The translations under genes were made by a program, and so were the position numbers. A DNA stretch of 64,000 nucleotides, from the NCBI RefSeq assembly GCF_001666835.1, contig NZ_LZJF01000068.1:1-64000 (forward strand), given 5' to 3'. Source of the stretch: Mycobacterium sp. E3251. GTDB taxonomy: Bacteria > Actinomycetota > Actinomycetes > Mycobacteriales > Mycobacteriaceae. Below, piece after piece: positions 53,530-62,974 of this stretch (position 1 is the first letter of the stretch; every line of letters begins with the position of its first letter). The notes beneath the pieces are model-generated. The model did not search any database and had not been told where the DNA came from. It saw nothing but the letters and a program-made list of their open reading frames with translations.

Positions 53530-53963
53530 TGCGCGTCGAACGCCGTTGCGTCATCAACGCCGACCGTTCCGCGGTCTGGAAGATCGTCAGCGACCCGGAC
53601 TGTTACCCGTCGTTCATGACGAACCTGGAGCGCTGGGAGTCCTCGAACGACAAGGCGGCCGGCGTCGGCGCGCGCTACACGGTCCACTGGAAGATCGGCT
53701 CCGTCCCCGTCGGCGGACTCATCGAAGTGGTCGAATTCGATGACGACCGCGACCTGGCGTTCGTGGGTCTCACCGGCATCACCCTGCGTGGGCGGATCCG
53801 GCTGCGCGACGCGCACGACGGCCGAACGAAGGTGACCTTCCGCCTGTCGTACCAGGCGCCGGGCGGGCTGCTCGGATACATCGCCGACCGGATCGCCGTG
53901 CGCCAGGTGGGACGCACGCTCGCCGAAACCTTGAAACGCCTCAGGAAGCTCGCCGAGTCGTAA
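53529..53963 (+). CDS. SRPBCC (START-like) family protein
   Basis: A 144-residue lipid-cavity domain: RRCVINADRSAVWKIVSDPDCYPSFM at the N-terminus, DDRDLAFVGLTGITLRGRIRL in the sheet and a long C-terminal helix (VRQVGRTLAETLKRLRKLAES). Such proteins bind hydrophobic ligands. Translation is coupled to the acyltransferase (TGATG). A similar but broken SRPBCC gene is at 58983-59449. Confidence 0.88.
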   Translation: MRVERRCVINADRSAVWKIVSDPDCYPSFMTNLERWESSNDKAAGVGARYTVHWKIGSVPVGGLIEVVEFDDDRDLAFVGLTGITLRGRIRLRDAHDGRTKVTFRLSYQAPGGLLGYIADRIAVRQVGRTLAETLKRLRKLAES

Positions 53964-54083
53964 CCAATTTTTCCAAATTCCGGTGTGATCAACCGCCGCG
54001 CGGCATACGCTCCGATCGACGAATCGGGCGACGTCACCAAACTTCGAGAAAGGGGTTTGGGAGCATGTTGCTCCGAGCAGCTC

Positions 54084-55310
54084 TCATCGCCGCGGTCCAA
54101 CAGTACTTATAGCGGTTGGCGACGTCGGCGCTGCGCAGGGCGCTGTGATGGTCGACATACGAGGGGTGACCATCCAAGCGACTCGAGCGCCGATGTCGCC
54201 GAATCCGTTGCAGCTTATAGCGATCCGATGATCCGGTGCTGCGGGCGAAGACCGCTCAGACCAAGGCCGTCGCGTCGAACACCCAGCATGCGATTCGCTC
54301 TGTACTTCGACGTGTGCCCGTCCGTGGTCCGTCGACCTGCACTCGCCAAGAAATAGGTGTCGATGGCACCGCGGATCCAACGTTACGCGCGGACGCCTGA
54401 GCGTCTCCGGCACCTCAGGATGATCATAGGTTTCCGCGTTTTGCTCGCTACTGAGCGCCGCGGTAGGGGCCTCACCCCGGGCCAGAGCAACTATCGCGAC
54501 AATCACCACTATCGCCGCCGACGCCAAGACGATCATGCCCACGCCATCGGCGTTGAGGGTCTCGCCGAGCACCACGATGCCCAGAACCGATGCCACCGCA
54601 GGCTTGGCCACGGTCACCGACGGCATTGAGGCGGTCAGCGCACCAGCGCGAAACGATGACTGCTGGAAGATCATCCCTGCCAACGCCGCAAGAATCCAGA
54701 CATAGAACTCCGGCGCGCACAGCAGCGCCCCGAAACCATGTCCGGCCGCCGCGACGACGGCCTTGGTTAGCACCGCGAACAGGGCCAGCGACGAACCGGC
54801 CACCACCGCAAGGAGTACCGCCGCACGCGGACCGGGCCAAATGCGCGCCCCCAGGACACAGCACACCAGTAGGGGACCCAACACCAGGGCCACCACAGTC
54901 CAGGCTGTCAGCGACCCCTGCGACTGCCCGGCCTTCGGGTCGCCAACGGCCACGACCACCGCCAAAGCGACGGCGAGCACCGTCGCCCACATCCACTGCG
55001 GGCGGGTCACCCGGTGATGGTTCAGCCGCGCATTGACCGGCAGGGCAAATAGCAGCGCCGTCACCTGCAGCGCCGTCACCAACATGACCGACCCGAGCCC
55101 CAGCGCGGCGGCTTGCAGGCTGTAGTTGGCAACGGCTCCCCCGCCGCCAAGCCACCACCGGGCGTCGCGCAACGACATGCGGAACAACTCCCAGTGGCCG
55201 ACTGGTTCGTCGGTGACCTGACGCGCGGATTGTTGACGGCTCACCGCGCCGATCGCGGATGCCAGCGCGGCGCACAGGGCGAGCACAACCGCGATTTCCG
55301 ATTTCAACAT
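54084..55310 (-). CDS. DMT-superfamily transporter with abnormal C-terminal tail
   Basis: A 408-residue protein. About residues 1-290 form a hydrophobic multi-helix region of DMT/EamA type (AVVLALCAALASAIGAVSRQ, SMLVTALQ-like helices, TVAKPAVASVLGIVVLGETL near the end). The last 110 residues are polar, Cys/His/Arg-rich and unlike any transporter, starting around ALSSEQNAETYDHPEVPE. They are encoded in DNA that also holds a relic of a SnoaL-like gene end, so the native stop was probably lost. ATG at 55310 with GAGAGG before it. Confidence 0.78.
   Translation of the reverse strand: MLKSEIAVVLALCAALASAIGAVSRQQSARQVTDEPVGHWELFRMSLRDARWWLGGGGAVANYSLQAAALGLGSVMLVTALQVTALLFALPVNARLNHHRVTRPQWMWATVLAVALAVVVAVGDPKAGQSQGSLTAWTVVALVLGPLLVCCVLGARIWPGPRAAVLLAVVAGSSLALFAVLTKAVVAAAGHGFGALLCAPEFYVWILAALAGMIFQQSSFRAGALTASMPSVTVAKPAVASVLGIVVLGETLNADGVGMIVLASAAIVVIVAIVALARGEAPTAALSSEQNAETYDHPEVPETLRRPRVTLDPRCHRHLFLGECRSTDHGRAHVEVQSESHAGCSTRRPWSERSSPAAPDHRIAISCNGFGDIGARVAWMVTPRMSTITAPCAAPTSPTAISTVGPRR
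54256..54287 (-). pseudogene. Relic of the 3' end of a SnoaL-like gene
   Basis: On the minus strand, in a frame other than the transporter's, the DNA encodes WVFDATALV and a stop. This parallels SWVFDATSLV and stop, the end of the intact SnoaL-like gene at 55804. Across 29 bases 25 are identical to that gene's end. No more of the gene can be recognised here, so this looks like a recombination or deletion scar. Confidence 0.6.
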
Positions 55311-55342
55311 GGGACCTCTCAAGATGCCGAGATCACTTCGGG

Positions 55343-55534
55343 CTAGACCCCGAAGTAGACGCCGTACCTGCTCGTCGCGAGCGCTTTCAACAGCCACAGG
55401 ACCACCCCGGTCCCAGCCAAGGTGCCCAGAGTCACAGTCACGACAAAGGCGACCCGGAAGCTCTTCGAGAGCACCGACCGGAGGGGGTTCTGCTGGTCGA
55501 CAGCAGTCGACGGGTGGATGTTACTGGCGCTCAT
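55343..55534 (-). CDS. Small single-pass membrane protein
   Basis: A 63-residue protein: a polar N-terminus (MSASNIHPSTAVDQQNP), one strong transmembrane helix (VAFVVTVTLGTLAGTGVVLWLL, about 29-50) and a short tail ending VYFGV. An AGGAAA stands before the ATG. It sits 32 bp upstream of the DMT transporter on the same strand, so it may be a partner subunit. Not recognised by name. Confidence 0.65.
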   Translation of the reverse strand: MSASNIHPSTAVDQQNPLRSVLSKSFRVAFVVTVTLGTLAGTGVVLWLLKALATSRYGVYFGV

Positions 55535-55803
55535 GGCATTTCCTCGTTGACTTCGTTTCGGTCATGTGATTGTCGTTGCCTAATCCATGACGAACTCATG
55601 AAGGAAATGGTGGTAGACAAAGCACTTCTCCGGAATGACCGGGAAGCCAGATTGGGTTGCCTCTAGGGATAGAGTTTCCTATCCATTTAGCAAGCATCGG
55701 GTGATCGAGTCCAACCAGCGTCGGTTGAGGCGCCCGCCCTGAACGCGTCAGACGACCGCACCCGAATCTTCGATTTTCGGCGCCGCAGTTACGGACGAGT
55801 CTG

Positions 55804-56262
55804 CTAGACCAAGCTTGTCGCGTCGAAGACCCAGCTGGTGTCGGCCGTCGCCAGGTTCTCGAAGTGGTTCGGGGGAGCGAAGCTGACCAGGCTGTTCATG
55901 TCCCAGTAGTCCTTCCAGACGGTGATCTTGCCGCCCTCGACCTTGTGGACCGTCACGAATCTCAGCACGCCTCGCTCGCCCGTGGTGAACGTCCATGTCT
56001 CCGAGTGCTCGTACATCACGTCGGCACCGTTGGACACCAGCACGCCGTCGTGGTTCTCATAGCCCGCCAGCGGCTCGAGACCCATCTTGAGCCGCTTGAC
56101 GATGTCTTCCGGCCCGCGCGCCGACAGCGCCGGAACGGGCATGTCGACGTAGAGGCAGTCATCGGATAAAAACGTCTTGACCGCCTCCCAGTCCCGCCGC
56201 GAGAGCGCCTGCCATAGCCCGAGGACGACATCCTCGACCGAGATCATAGAAACGTCTGTCAT
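55804..56262 (-). CDS. SnoaL-like / limonene-epoxide hydrolase-like NTF2-fold protein
   Basis: A 152-residue cone-shaped NTF2-fold protein: VVLGLWQALSRRDWEAVKTFLSDDCLYVDMPVP at the N-terminus, then ETWTFTTGERGVLRFVTVHKVEGGKITVWKDYWDM. The Asp residues fit the catalytic set of limonene-1,2-epoxide hydrolase relatives, but the Arg partner is uncertain. It lies near cyp140, which could make epoxides. A relic of a similar gene end is 1.5 kb away. Confidence 0.82.
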   Translation of the reverse strand: MTDVSMISVEDVVLGLWQALSRRDWEAVKTFLSDDCLYVDMPVPALSARGPEDIVKRLKMGLEPLAGYENHDGVLVSNGADVMYEHSETWTFTTGERGVLRFVTVHKVEGGKITVWKDYWDMNSLVSFAPPNHFENLATADTSWVFDATSLV

Positions 56263-56324
56263 AGCGCAAATAAACTCGGTTGCCGAACGGGTGTCAACAG
56301 CCGATGTTCTCCCGGCGCGCCTCG

Positions 56325-57668
56325 CTAGCCGTCGACGCGAGCCATCGACCGTGCCGGTCCCAGCGCGACCGGCAGTGACGACCAGCCGCGCAGCACGCGC
56401 GTGTCACGCCGGCTTCCCATGCCCGCCGCGCGGACCTCGGGGAAGCGGTCGAAAAACGTACGCAGCCCGACTTCGCCCTCGGCACGCGCCAGCGCGGCGC
56501 CCAGGCAGAAGTGCCGGCCCCCGGAGAACGCGAGATGCCTTCCGGCGTTTGGCCGTTCGATGTCGAAGCGGTGCGGCTCGTCGAAGACGGACGGGTCGCG
56601 GTTGGCGGCGGCCAGATAGACGAGCACCAAGTCGCCGCGCTGGAGCCGCCTGCCTGCCAGCTCAACGTCGCCCCGCGCGATCCGCGCGGTCAGCTGTACC
56701 GGCGATTCCAGCCGCAGAATCTCCTCAACGGCGTTGGGCCACAGCTCGGGCCGTTCGCGCAAGGTGTTCAGGCGGTCGGGCGCATCTAGGAGCATGCGGA
56801 TCCCGTTGCCAAGCAGGTTGACCGTGGTCTCGAACCCGGCCGCCAATACCAGCCCGGCGATGGCTTGCAGCTCGTTCTCGTCCAGATATGTTTCGGCGGA
56901 ACCGCTTTCGGCTATCTGGATCAGCTGGCTCATCAGGTTGTCGCTCGGGGTGCGCCGCAACTGGCCGAGATGCTCGTCGAGCCAGGAGCTGAAGCCCTCG
57001 AGCCCTCGCTGCACACTGCGGTATTGCCGCCACGTCAATCCGATGTCCAGGCTCGGCGCGGCGAGCTCACCGAATTCCAGGACGCGCGGCCGGTCGCGCT
57101 CTGGGACGCCGAGGATGTCGCTGATGATCGCGACCGGCAGCTGCGAGCAGTACCGACCCACAATGTCGACGACCTGCGAGGCGCCGGACTCGGCGGCGAG
57201 CTGATCCAACAGGTCGGCGGCGGTCTGCTCCACGCGAGCGCGCAACGCGGCAACCGCGCGGGGAGTGAAGACCGCGGACACCGTCTTGCGGTAGCGGGTG
57301 TGGTCCGGCGGCTCGACGGCGAGCAGCGACGGTGCGCGAAGCGGATGCAGCAGACCGTCGCGGGTGCGGCCCTCCAGCCTCCGCAGCGGCTTGGGCAGAT
57401 TCGCCCCGAACACGAGCACGCGGAAGTCTTCGGAGCGCAGCAGCTCGTGGGCCAGCGCGTGGTCGGCCGTCAGATAACTCACGCGACCCTTGAGCAGCGG
57501 TCCCGCCGCCCGGAGTTCGTCGTAGAACGGCACCGGGTCGGCGGCCACCCGGGGATCCGCGATCAGCCTGGCGTGCAGGTCACCGCGCCGGACGCCGAGC
57601 GTCGCGACGCCCCGGATGAAGCCGTGCATCGCCAACCAGTGCAAACGTTCCTTCACCGGCCCCTCCAT
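56325..57668 (-). CDS. cyp140: Cytochrome P450 CYP140
   Basis: A 447-residue P450. I-helix AGFETTVN, K-helix ExxR in EEILRLESP, and the haem loop FSGGRHFCLG with axial Cys388 are present. It corresponds to Rv1880c (cyp140A1). The substrate is unknown. Redox partners would come from elsewhere; the FAD reductase at 30476 is a candidate type but not adjacent. It starts the minus-strand run cyp140-lppE-SDR-SRPBCC-rpfC. Confidence 0.96.
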   Translation of the reverse strand: MEGPVKERLHWLAMHGFIRGVATLGVRRGDLHARLIADPRVAADPVPFYDELRAAGPLLKGRVSYLTADHALAHELLRSEDFRVLVFGANLPKPLRRLEGRTRDGLLHPLRAPSLLAVEPPDHTRYRKTVSAVFTPRAVAALRARVEQTAADLLDQLAAESGASQVVDIVGRYCSQLPVAIISDILGVPERDRPRVLEFGELAAPSLDIGLTWRQYRSVQRGLEGFSSWLDEHLGQLRRTPSDNLMSQLIQIAESGSAETYLDENELQAIAGLVLAAGFETTVNLLGNGIRMLLDAPDRLNTLRERPELWPNAVEEILRLESPVQLTARIARGDVELAGRRLQRGDLVLVYLAAANRDPSVFDEPHRFDIERPNAGRHLAFSGGRHFCLGAALARAEGEVGLRTFFDRFPEVRAAGMGSRRDTRVLRGWSSLPVALGPARSMARVDG

Positions 57669-57709
57669 CGATCGATGCCACCGAGCCTATGCCCGGACCC
57701 CGGACACCG

Positions 57710-58129
57710 TCAGCACTCGGCGATGATCTTGAACTCAGTCGTCACCACTTTGTCGGGGTTGCTGCTGTTGATGCCGTAGGCGTTACCGCTGATCGTGTAC
57801 GCGTCGTTGGTGACGTCGGCGTGCGCGTCGCCCACGCCGCCTTCCCAGAAGCTGCCGGTGAATCCGTCGACGTTGCGGATCTTCACCCACTGGGGCATTA
57901 CCCGGTAACCACTGGTGAGCACCACTGCCTCGACACCGCCGTCGCGGTCCTTGATGTCGATGGTGCGGTACTGCTGGTTTTGGCTGCACGCCGGAGGGCG
58001 GGTGGTGTGAGTGGCCCCGTCGATGGTCAGACGGGCCGCTTTGCGGGGCGTGGTCTGGGCCTGCCCGCACCCCGCGACGCCGACGCCGGCGATCACCACG
58101 AAAACCACCGCGATTAACCGGTTTCGCAC
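57710..58129 (-). CDS. lppE: Lipoprotein LppE
   Basis: A 139-residue lipoprotein with lipobox VAGC (Cys21). The mature part has two further cysteines, one in PPACSQ and a C-terminal Cys, which may pair. It resembles the LpqH/LppE 19-kDa family in overall pattern (VTNDAYTISGNAYG, then TEFKIIAEC). Exported and membrane-anchored, function unknown. It corresponds to Rv1881c. Confidence 0.92.
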   Translation of the reverse strand: MRNRLIAVVFVVIAGVGVAGCGQAQTTPRKAARLTIDGATHTTRPPACSQNQQYRTIDIKDRDGGVEAVVLTSGYRVMPQWVKIRNVDGFTGSFWEGGVGDAHADVTNDAYTISGNAYGINSSNPDKVVTTEFKIIAEC

Positions 58130-58142
58130 CGGTTCACCTCCT

Positions 58143-58976
58143 TCACTGCCGCTTCGGCATCAGGGCGGGTAGGGATTTGACGATGCTGCGTCGCACGAGT
58201 TCCGGACTCAAGCCCTTGAAGAAGTCGATCAAGCGAATGCTCTTGGGCACGTACCAATGCAACCGCTTCGGGTTGTGGTAAGCCTGCCACGCGGCCTCCG
58301 CCACGCTGCTCGCCGGCATCAGCCGGAACAACCCCTTCTTGGGCGCGGTGGCCCGAAGCTCATCGGCCGTCCTCGGGGCACCGCCGTCGTTGGAGTGATT
58401 CGTCGTCGTGGTCAGGATGGCCGTGTCGATCAGGCCGGGCAGCACGTCGGCGACGCGAACCCCGTGCCGGTGCCACTCGACGCTGAGCGCCTCGGTCAAT
58501 CCCTTGACGGCGTGCTTGGTCGACGAATAGACGGCCAGGCGCGGCATGCCGTAGGTGCCCGACGACGACGACGTCGAAAACATCAGGCTGCCAGGCGTTT
58601 TCTTCAGGTACGGCAACGAGGCGTAGGCCCCGGTCAGCACCGCCTTGTAGTTGATGTCGACGACGCGCATGGCGGCCTCGTAGGGCACGTCCTCGAACCA
58701 TCCGCTTTCGCCGATGCCCGCGTTGTTCCACATCATGTCGAGCCCGCCGTCGCTGTTGCCGGCGCAGAAGTCGGCGAGGGCACCCTCCAGGGCCGCCTTG
58801 TCCGTCACGTCGACCTGGCGGGTCCACAACCGGTCGCCGCCGAGTTCTTCCCGCAGCGTCGCCAAACCGTCACCGTTGCGGTCCACGGCGCCGACCCGCC
58901 ACCCCTTGGCGTGGAACAGCTTTGCCCCCTCCCGGCCCATGCCGCTGCCCGCACCGGTGATGAAGATCGATTTCAC
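58143..58976 (-). CDS. Short-chain dehydrogenase/reductase (Rv1882c type)
   Basis: A 277-residue classical SDR: TGAGSGMG near 7-14, NNAGIG, and the catalytic Ser (FSTSSSSG) and Tyr-Lys in YSSTKHAVKG. A hydrophobic C-terminus (SIRLIDFFKGLSPELVRRSI) suggests membrane contact. The substrate is unknown; its neighbours cyp140 and SRPBCC hint at lipid metabolism. It corresponds to Rv1882c. Confidence 0.92.
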   Translation of the reverse strand: MKSIFITGAGSGMGREGAKLFHAKGWRVGAVDRNGDGLATLREELGGDRLWTRQVDVTDKAALEGALADFCAGNSDGGLDMMWNNAGIGESGWFEDVPYEAAMRVVDINYKAVLTGAYASLPYLKKTPGSLMFSTSSSSGTYGMPRLAVYSSTKHAVKGLTEALSVEWHRHGVRVADVLPGLIDTAILTTTTNHSNDGGAPRTADELRATAPKKGLFRLMPASSVAEAAWQAYHNPKRLHWYVPKSIRLIDFFKGLSPELVRRSIVKSLPALMPKRQ

Positions 58977-58982
58977 GGCGCG

Positions 58983-59449
58983 TCAGCCAGCCTCGACCAC
59001 ATCTTTGATGCGATTCAGGGTTTTGGTCATGTCGCGCACGTTGCGTCGCTTACGCAGGAAACCCCCGAACAGCCAGTAGACGGCGAGCCAGGGCGCCGGG
59101 TTGAGGCGGAAAGACTCGGTCACGTCGTGCCGCCGCCGCTGGGTGCCAATCGGTAGTGCCAGTTGTTGACCGCCCGATCACCGAGCAGCACCGCGAACCC
59201 GAATTCGCGGCCCGGCTCACACGCGGTCACCTCACACGTCGTCCAATACACCGGCCCAATCTCGTTACGCCGCACATGGCCACGGAATTTCGCGCCGAGG
59301 GCCGGGCCATTGGCGTCGCCCAGCCACTCGGCCTCGAACACTTCGGGGGAGAACCGGCCGATGTTGCGAACGTTTGCGATGAGATCCCAGATCTTGTCCG
59401 CAGACGCCGCCATATGAACAGTCGCCGAACCTTCCATGGCCTGATCCAA
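58983..59449 (-). pseudogene. SRPBCC gene broken by a frameshift (Rv1883c type)
   Basis: From ATG 59449 the frame encodes a normal SRPBCC start (VHMAASADKIWDLIANVRNI) to ACEPGREFGFAVLLGD and GGGTT, then stops at 59120. After one missing base the next frame continues VTESFRLNPAPWLAVYWLF and ends IKDVVEAG at 58983, the usual C-terminus. The whole interval is 467 bases, one short of a multiple of three. The lost base lies in a GGCGGCGGCACGACG run (near 59121-59135), a likely slippage site. Without the C-terminal helix the domain should not fold. Confidence 0.85.
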
Positions 59450-59490
59450 ACACAGCTTGCCGTTCGGTCATAGACCGCGAGGACATATCG

Positions 59491-60033
<543 letters not shown>

Positions 60034-60609
60034 TTATTGCTGGCAATATGACTGAGTTGCTAACGCCAGCGCCCGCCGATAGAGGGCGTCGAGGCTGCGC
60101 GCGCGGACAACGCCGCTTGCGGCGAGGTCGAGCTGTGCGGCGCAGGCCGGCGAATGCAGCAGGTCCCAGTTGCCCACGACTTGGTTCAGCATCGTTTGGT
60201 TGAGGTCGTCGATCGCCGACCGCGACGCCGACAGGTCCACCGACTGGCCCGGGGCGGCATCAGGATTCAGTTTCCAATCCGCGAACCGGCTGTATTCGAT
60301 GCCCTCCGTGGCGCGGATCTGGTCGCCGAACAGCCGGGTGACGTAGTCGGGGTCGATCCGCCGGGCCGAGGCCTGGGCGGCCATTTTCGCGAGTTCTTGC
60401 CGGACGCGGTCCTGGTCTTCGATGGCCCCGCGAGTGGTCCACTTGTAGGCGGCCACCGGCTCGGCGATTTGTAACCGCTGCGCGGCGGCGTCGACCAACT
60501 CGGTGAGCGGGCTCGCGTCGTCGGCGCTCGCGGGCGACGCGACCAGGATCGCCAGCCCGACGATCGTGCCGGCGCAGCGGGTAACCAGGGTGACGCGCCG
60601 GCTCTGCAT
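60034..60609 (-). CDS. Secreted chorismate mutase (AroQ-gamma type)
   Basis: A 191-residue exported enzyme: signal peptide MQSRRVTLVTRCAGTIVGLA to Ala29 (SPASA then DD), then an all-helical mutase domain with WTTRGAIEDQDRVRQELAKM, YVTRLFGDQIRATEGIEYSR and cysteines SPACAAQ and SYCQQ for a disulfide. It converts chorismate to prephenate outside the cytoplasm and may act in host interaction. Start at 60609 within an ORF open to 60645. It corresponds to Rv1885c. Confidence 0.93.
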   Translation of the reverse strand: MQSRRVTLVTRCAGTIVGLAILVASPASADDASPLTELVDAAAQRLQIAEPVAAYKWTTRGAIEDQDRVRQELAKMAAQASARRIDPDYVTRLFGDQIRATEGIEYSRFADWKLNPDAAPGQSVDLSASRSAIDDLNQTMLNQVVGNWDLLHSPACAAQLDLAASGVVRARSLDALYRRALALATQSYCQQ

Positions 60610-60662
60610 GACATGATTCTGCGGCAGCGCCGGATGCGAGCGCATTTCGGAGTTAGCCTGAG

Positions 60663-61286
60663 ATGCTGATGTCGTCGACCATGGATAGTCGCGGCCCGCG
60701 CCGCGTTGGCGGGAAGCGCGGGAAATCGTTGCGCTCGAAGCAGATTCGCGCGCTGATCGCCGTCGCGCTGGCGATTCCGTTGCTGCTCGGGGCGGCGCTC
60801 ATCATGGTGGATCGGCTGCATTCCACGCCCGCCGACGCCATCGACCATCCCGCCAGCCCGGTGAACGACGAGCAGTCGAAGGCTCAGGTCGTCAATTCGG
60901 CCCAGAACATCGTCACCGCGGCGGGCCTGCAGGCCTCCTCGGCCGGCTACGCGCTGATGTCCTGCAAAGACCGGGACGACCCGCCGTACCAGGGCTCGAT
61001 CTATCTGACATTCTCGGTGCCCGCCACGGCACCGGCCGACACGTATATCACCCGGATTGCCACCACGCTGGCCGGCGACGGCTGGGCCGAGGGCCTACCA
61101 CCCAACAATCACGCGTTCGCGAAGACACTCACCAAGGATGGCGTCACGGTGATCGTCTACCGCCACGACGACGAACCGCACCTGGGTGTCCTACGCGTCT
61201 ACGGCCAGTGCCGCAACATGAACGATCACCGCAGGGACGCGACGGCTTGGACGGATATCACCAACCAATTCGCCGCGCCGCGTTGA
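60663..61286 (+). CDS. Putative membrane-anchored exported protein
   Basis: A 207-residue protein. After a basic N-terminus a single hydrophobic anchor (IRALIAVALAIPLLLGAALIMV, about 28-49) leads to an exported domain of about 150 residues: GYALMSCKDRDDPPYQGSIYLTF, then ITRIATTLAGDGWAEG and a final VYGQCRNMNDH. Two cysteines can pair. It is typical of small mycobacterial cell-envelope proteins; not recognised by name. The start may be 60663 or the Met at residue 3. It ends before a terminator shared with fbpB. Confidence 0.82.
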   Translation: MLMSSTMDSRGPRRVGGKRGKSLRSKQIRALIAVALAIPLLLGAALIMVDRLHSTPADAIDHPASPVNDEQSKAQVVNSAQNIVTAAGLQASSAGYALMSCKDRDDPPYQGSIYLTFSVPATAPADTYITRIATTLAGDGWAEGLPPNNHAFAKTLTKDGVTVIVYRHDDEPHLGVLRVYGQCRNMNDHRRDATAWTDITNQFAAPR

Positions 61287-61317
61287 TCGGCCGACGCCAA
61301 ACGGGGCCCATGACGCA

Positions 61318-61354
61318 CTACTGCGCCCGACGGCGTCGTCGTCGGGCGCAGTAG
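61318..61354. terminator. Bidirectional hairpin between a plus-strand gene and fbpB
   Basis: A 15-bp perfect stem (CTACTGCGCCCGACG and its complement) with a 7-base loop lies between the convergent stops at 61286 and 61375. No T-runs, but position and strength fit a two-way terminator. Confidence 0.8.
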
Positions 61355-61374
61355 CGACCTCGGGGCAGGTGAGG

Positions 61375-62974
<1,600 letters not shown>

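Noticed and set aside
57783..58070. Minus-strand frame inside lppE
   Set aside because: Overlaps the clear lipoprotein in another frame and has no independent support.
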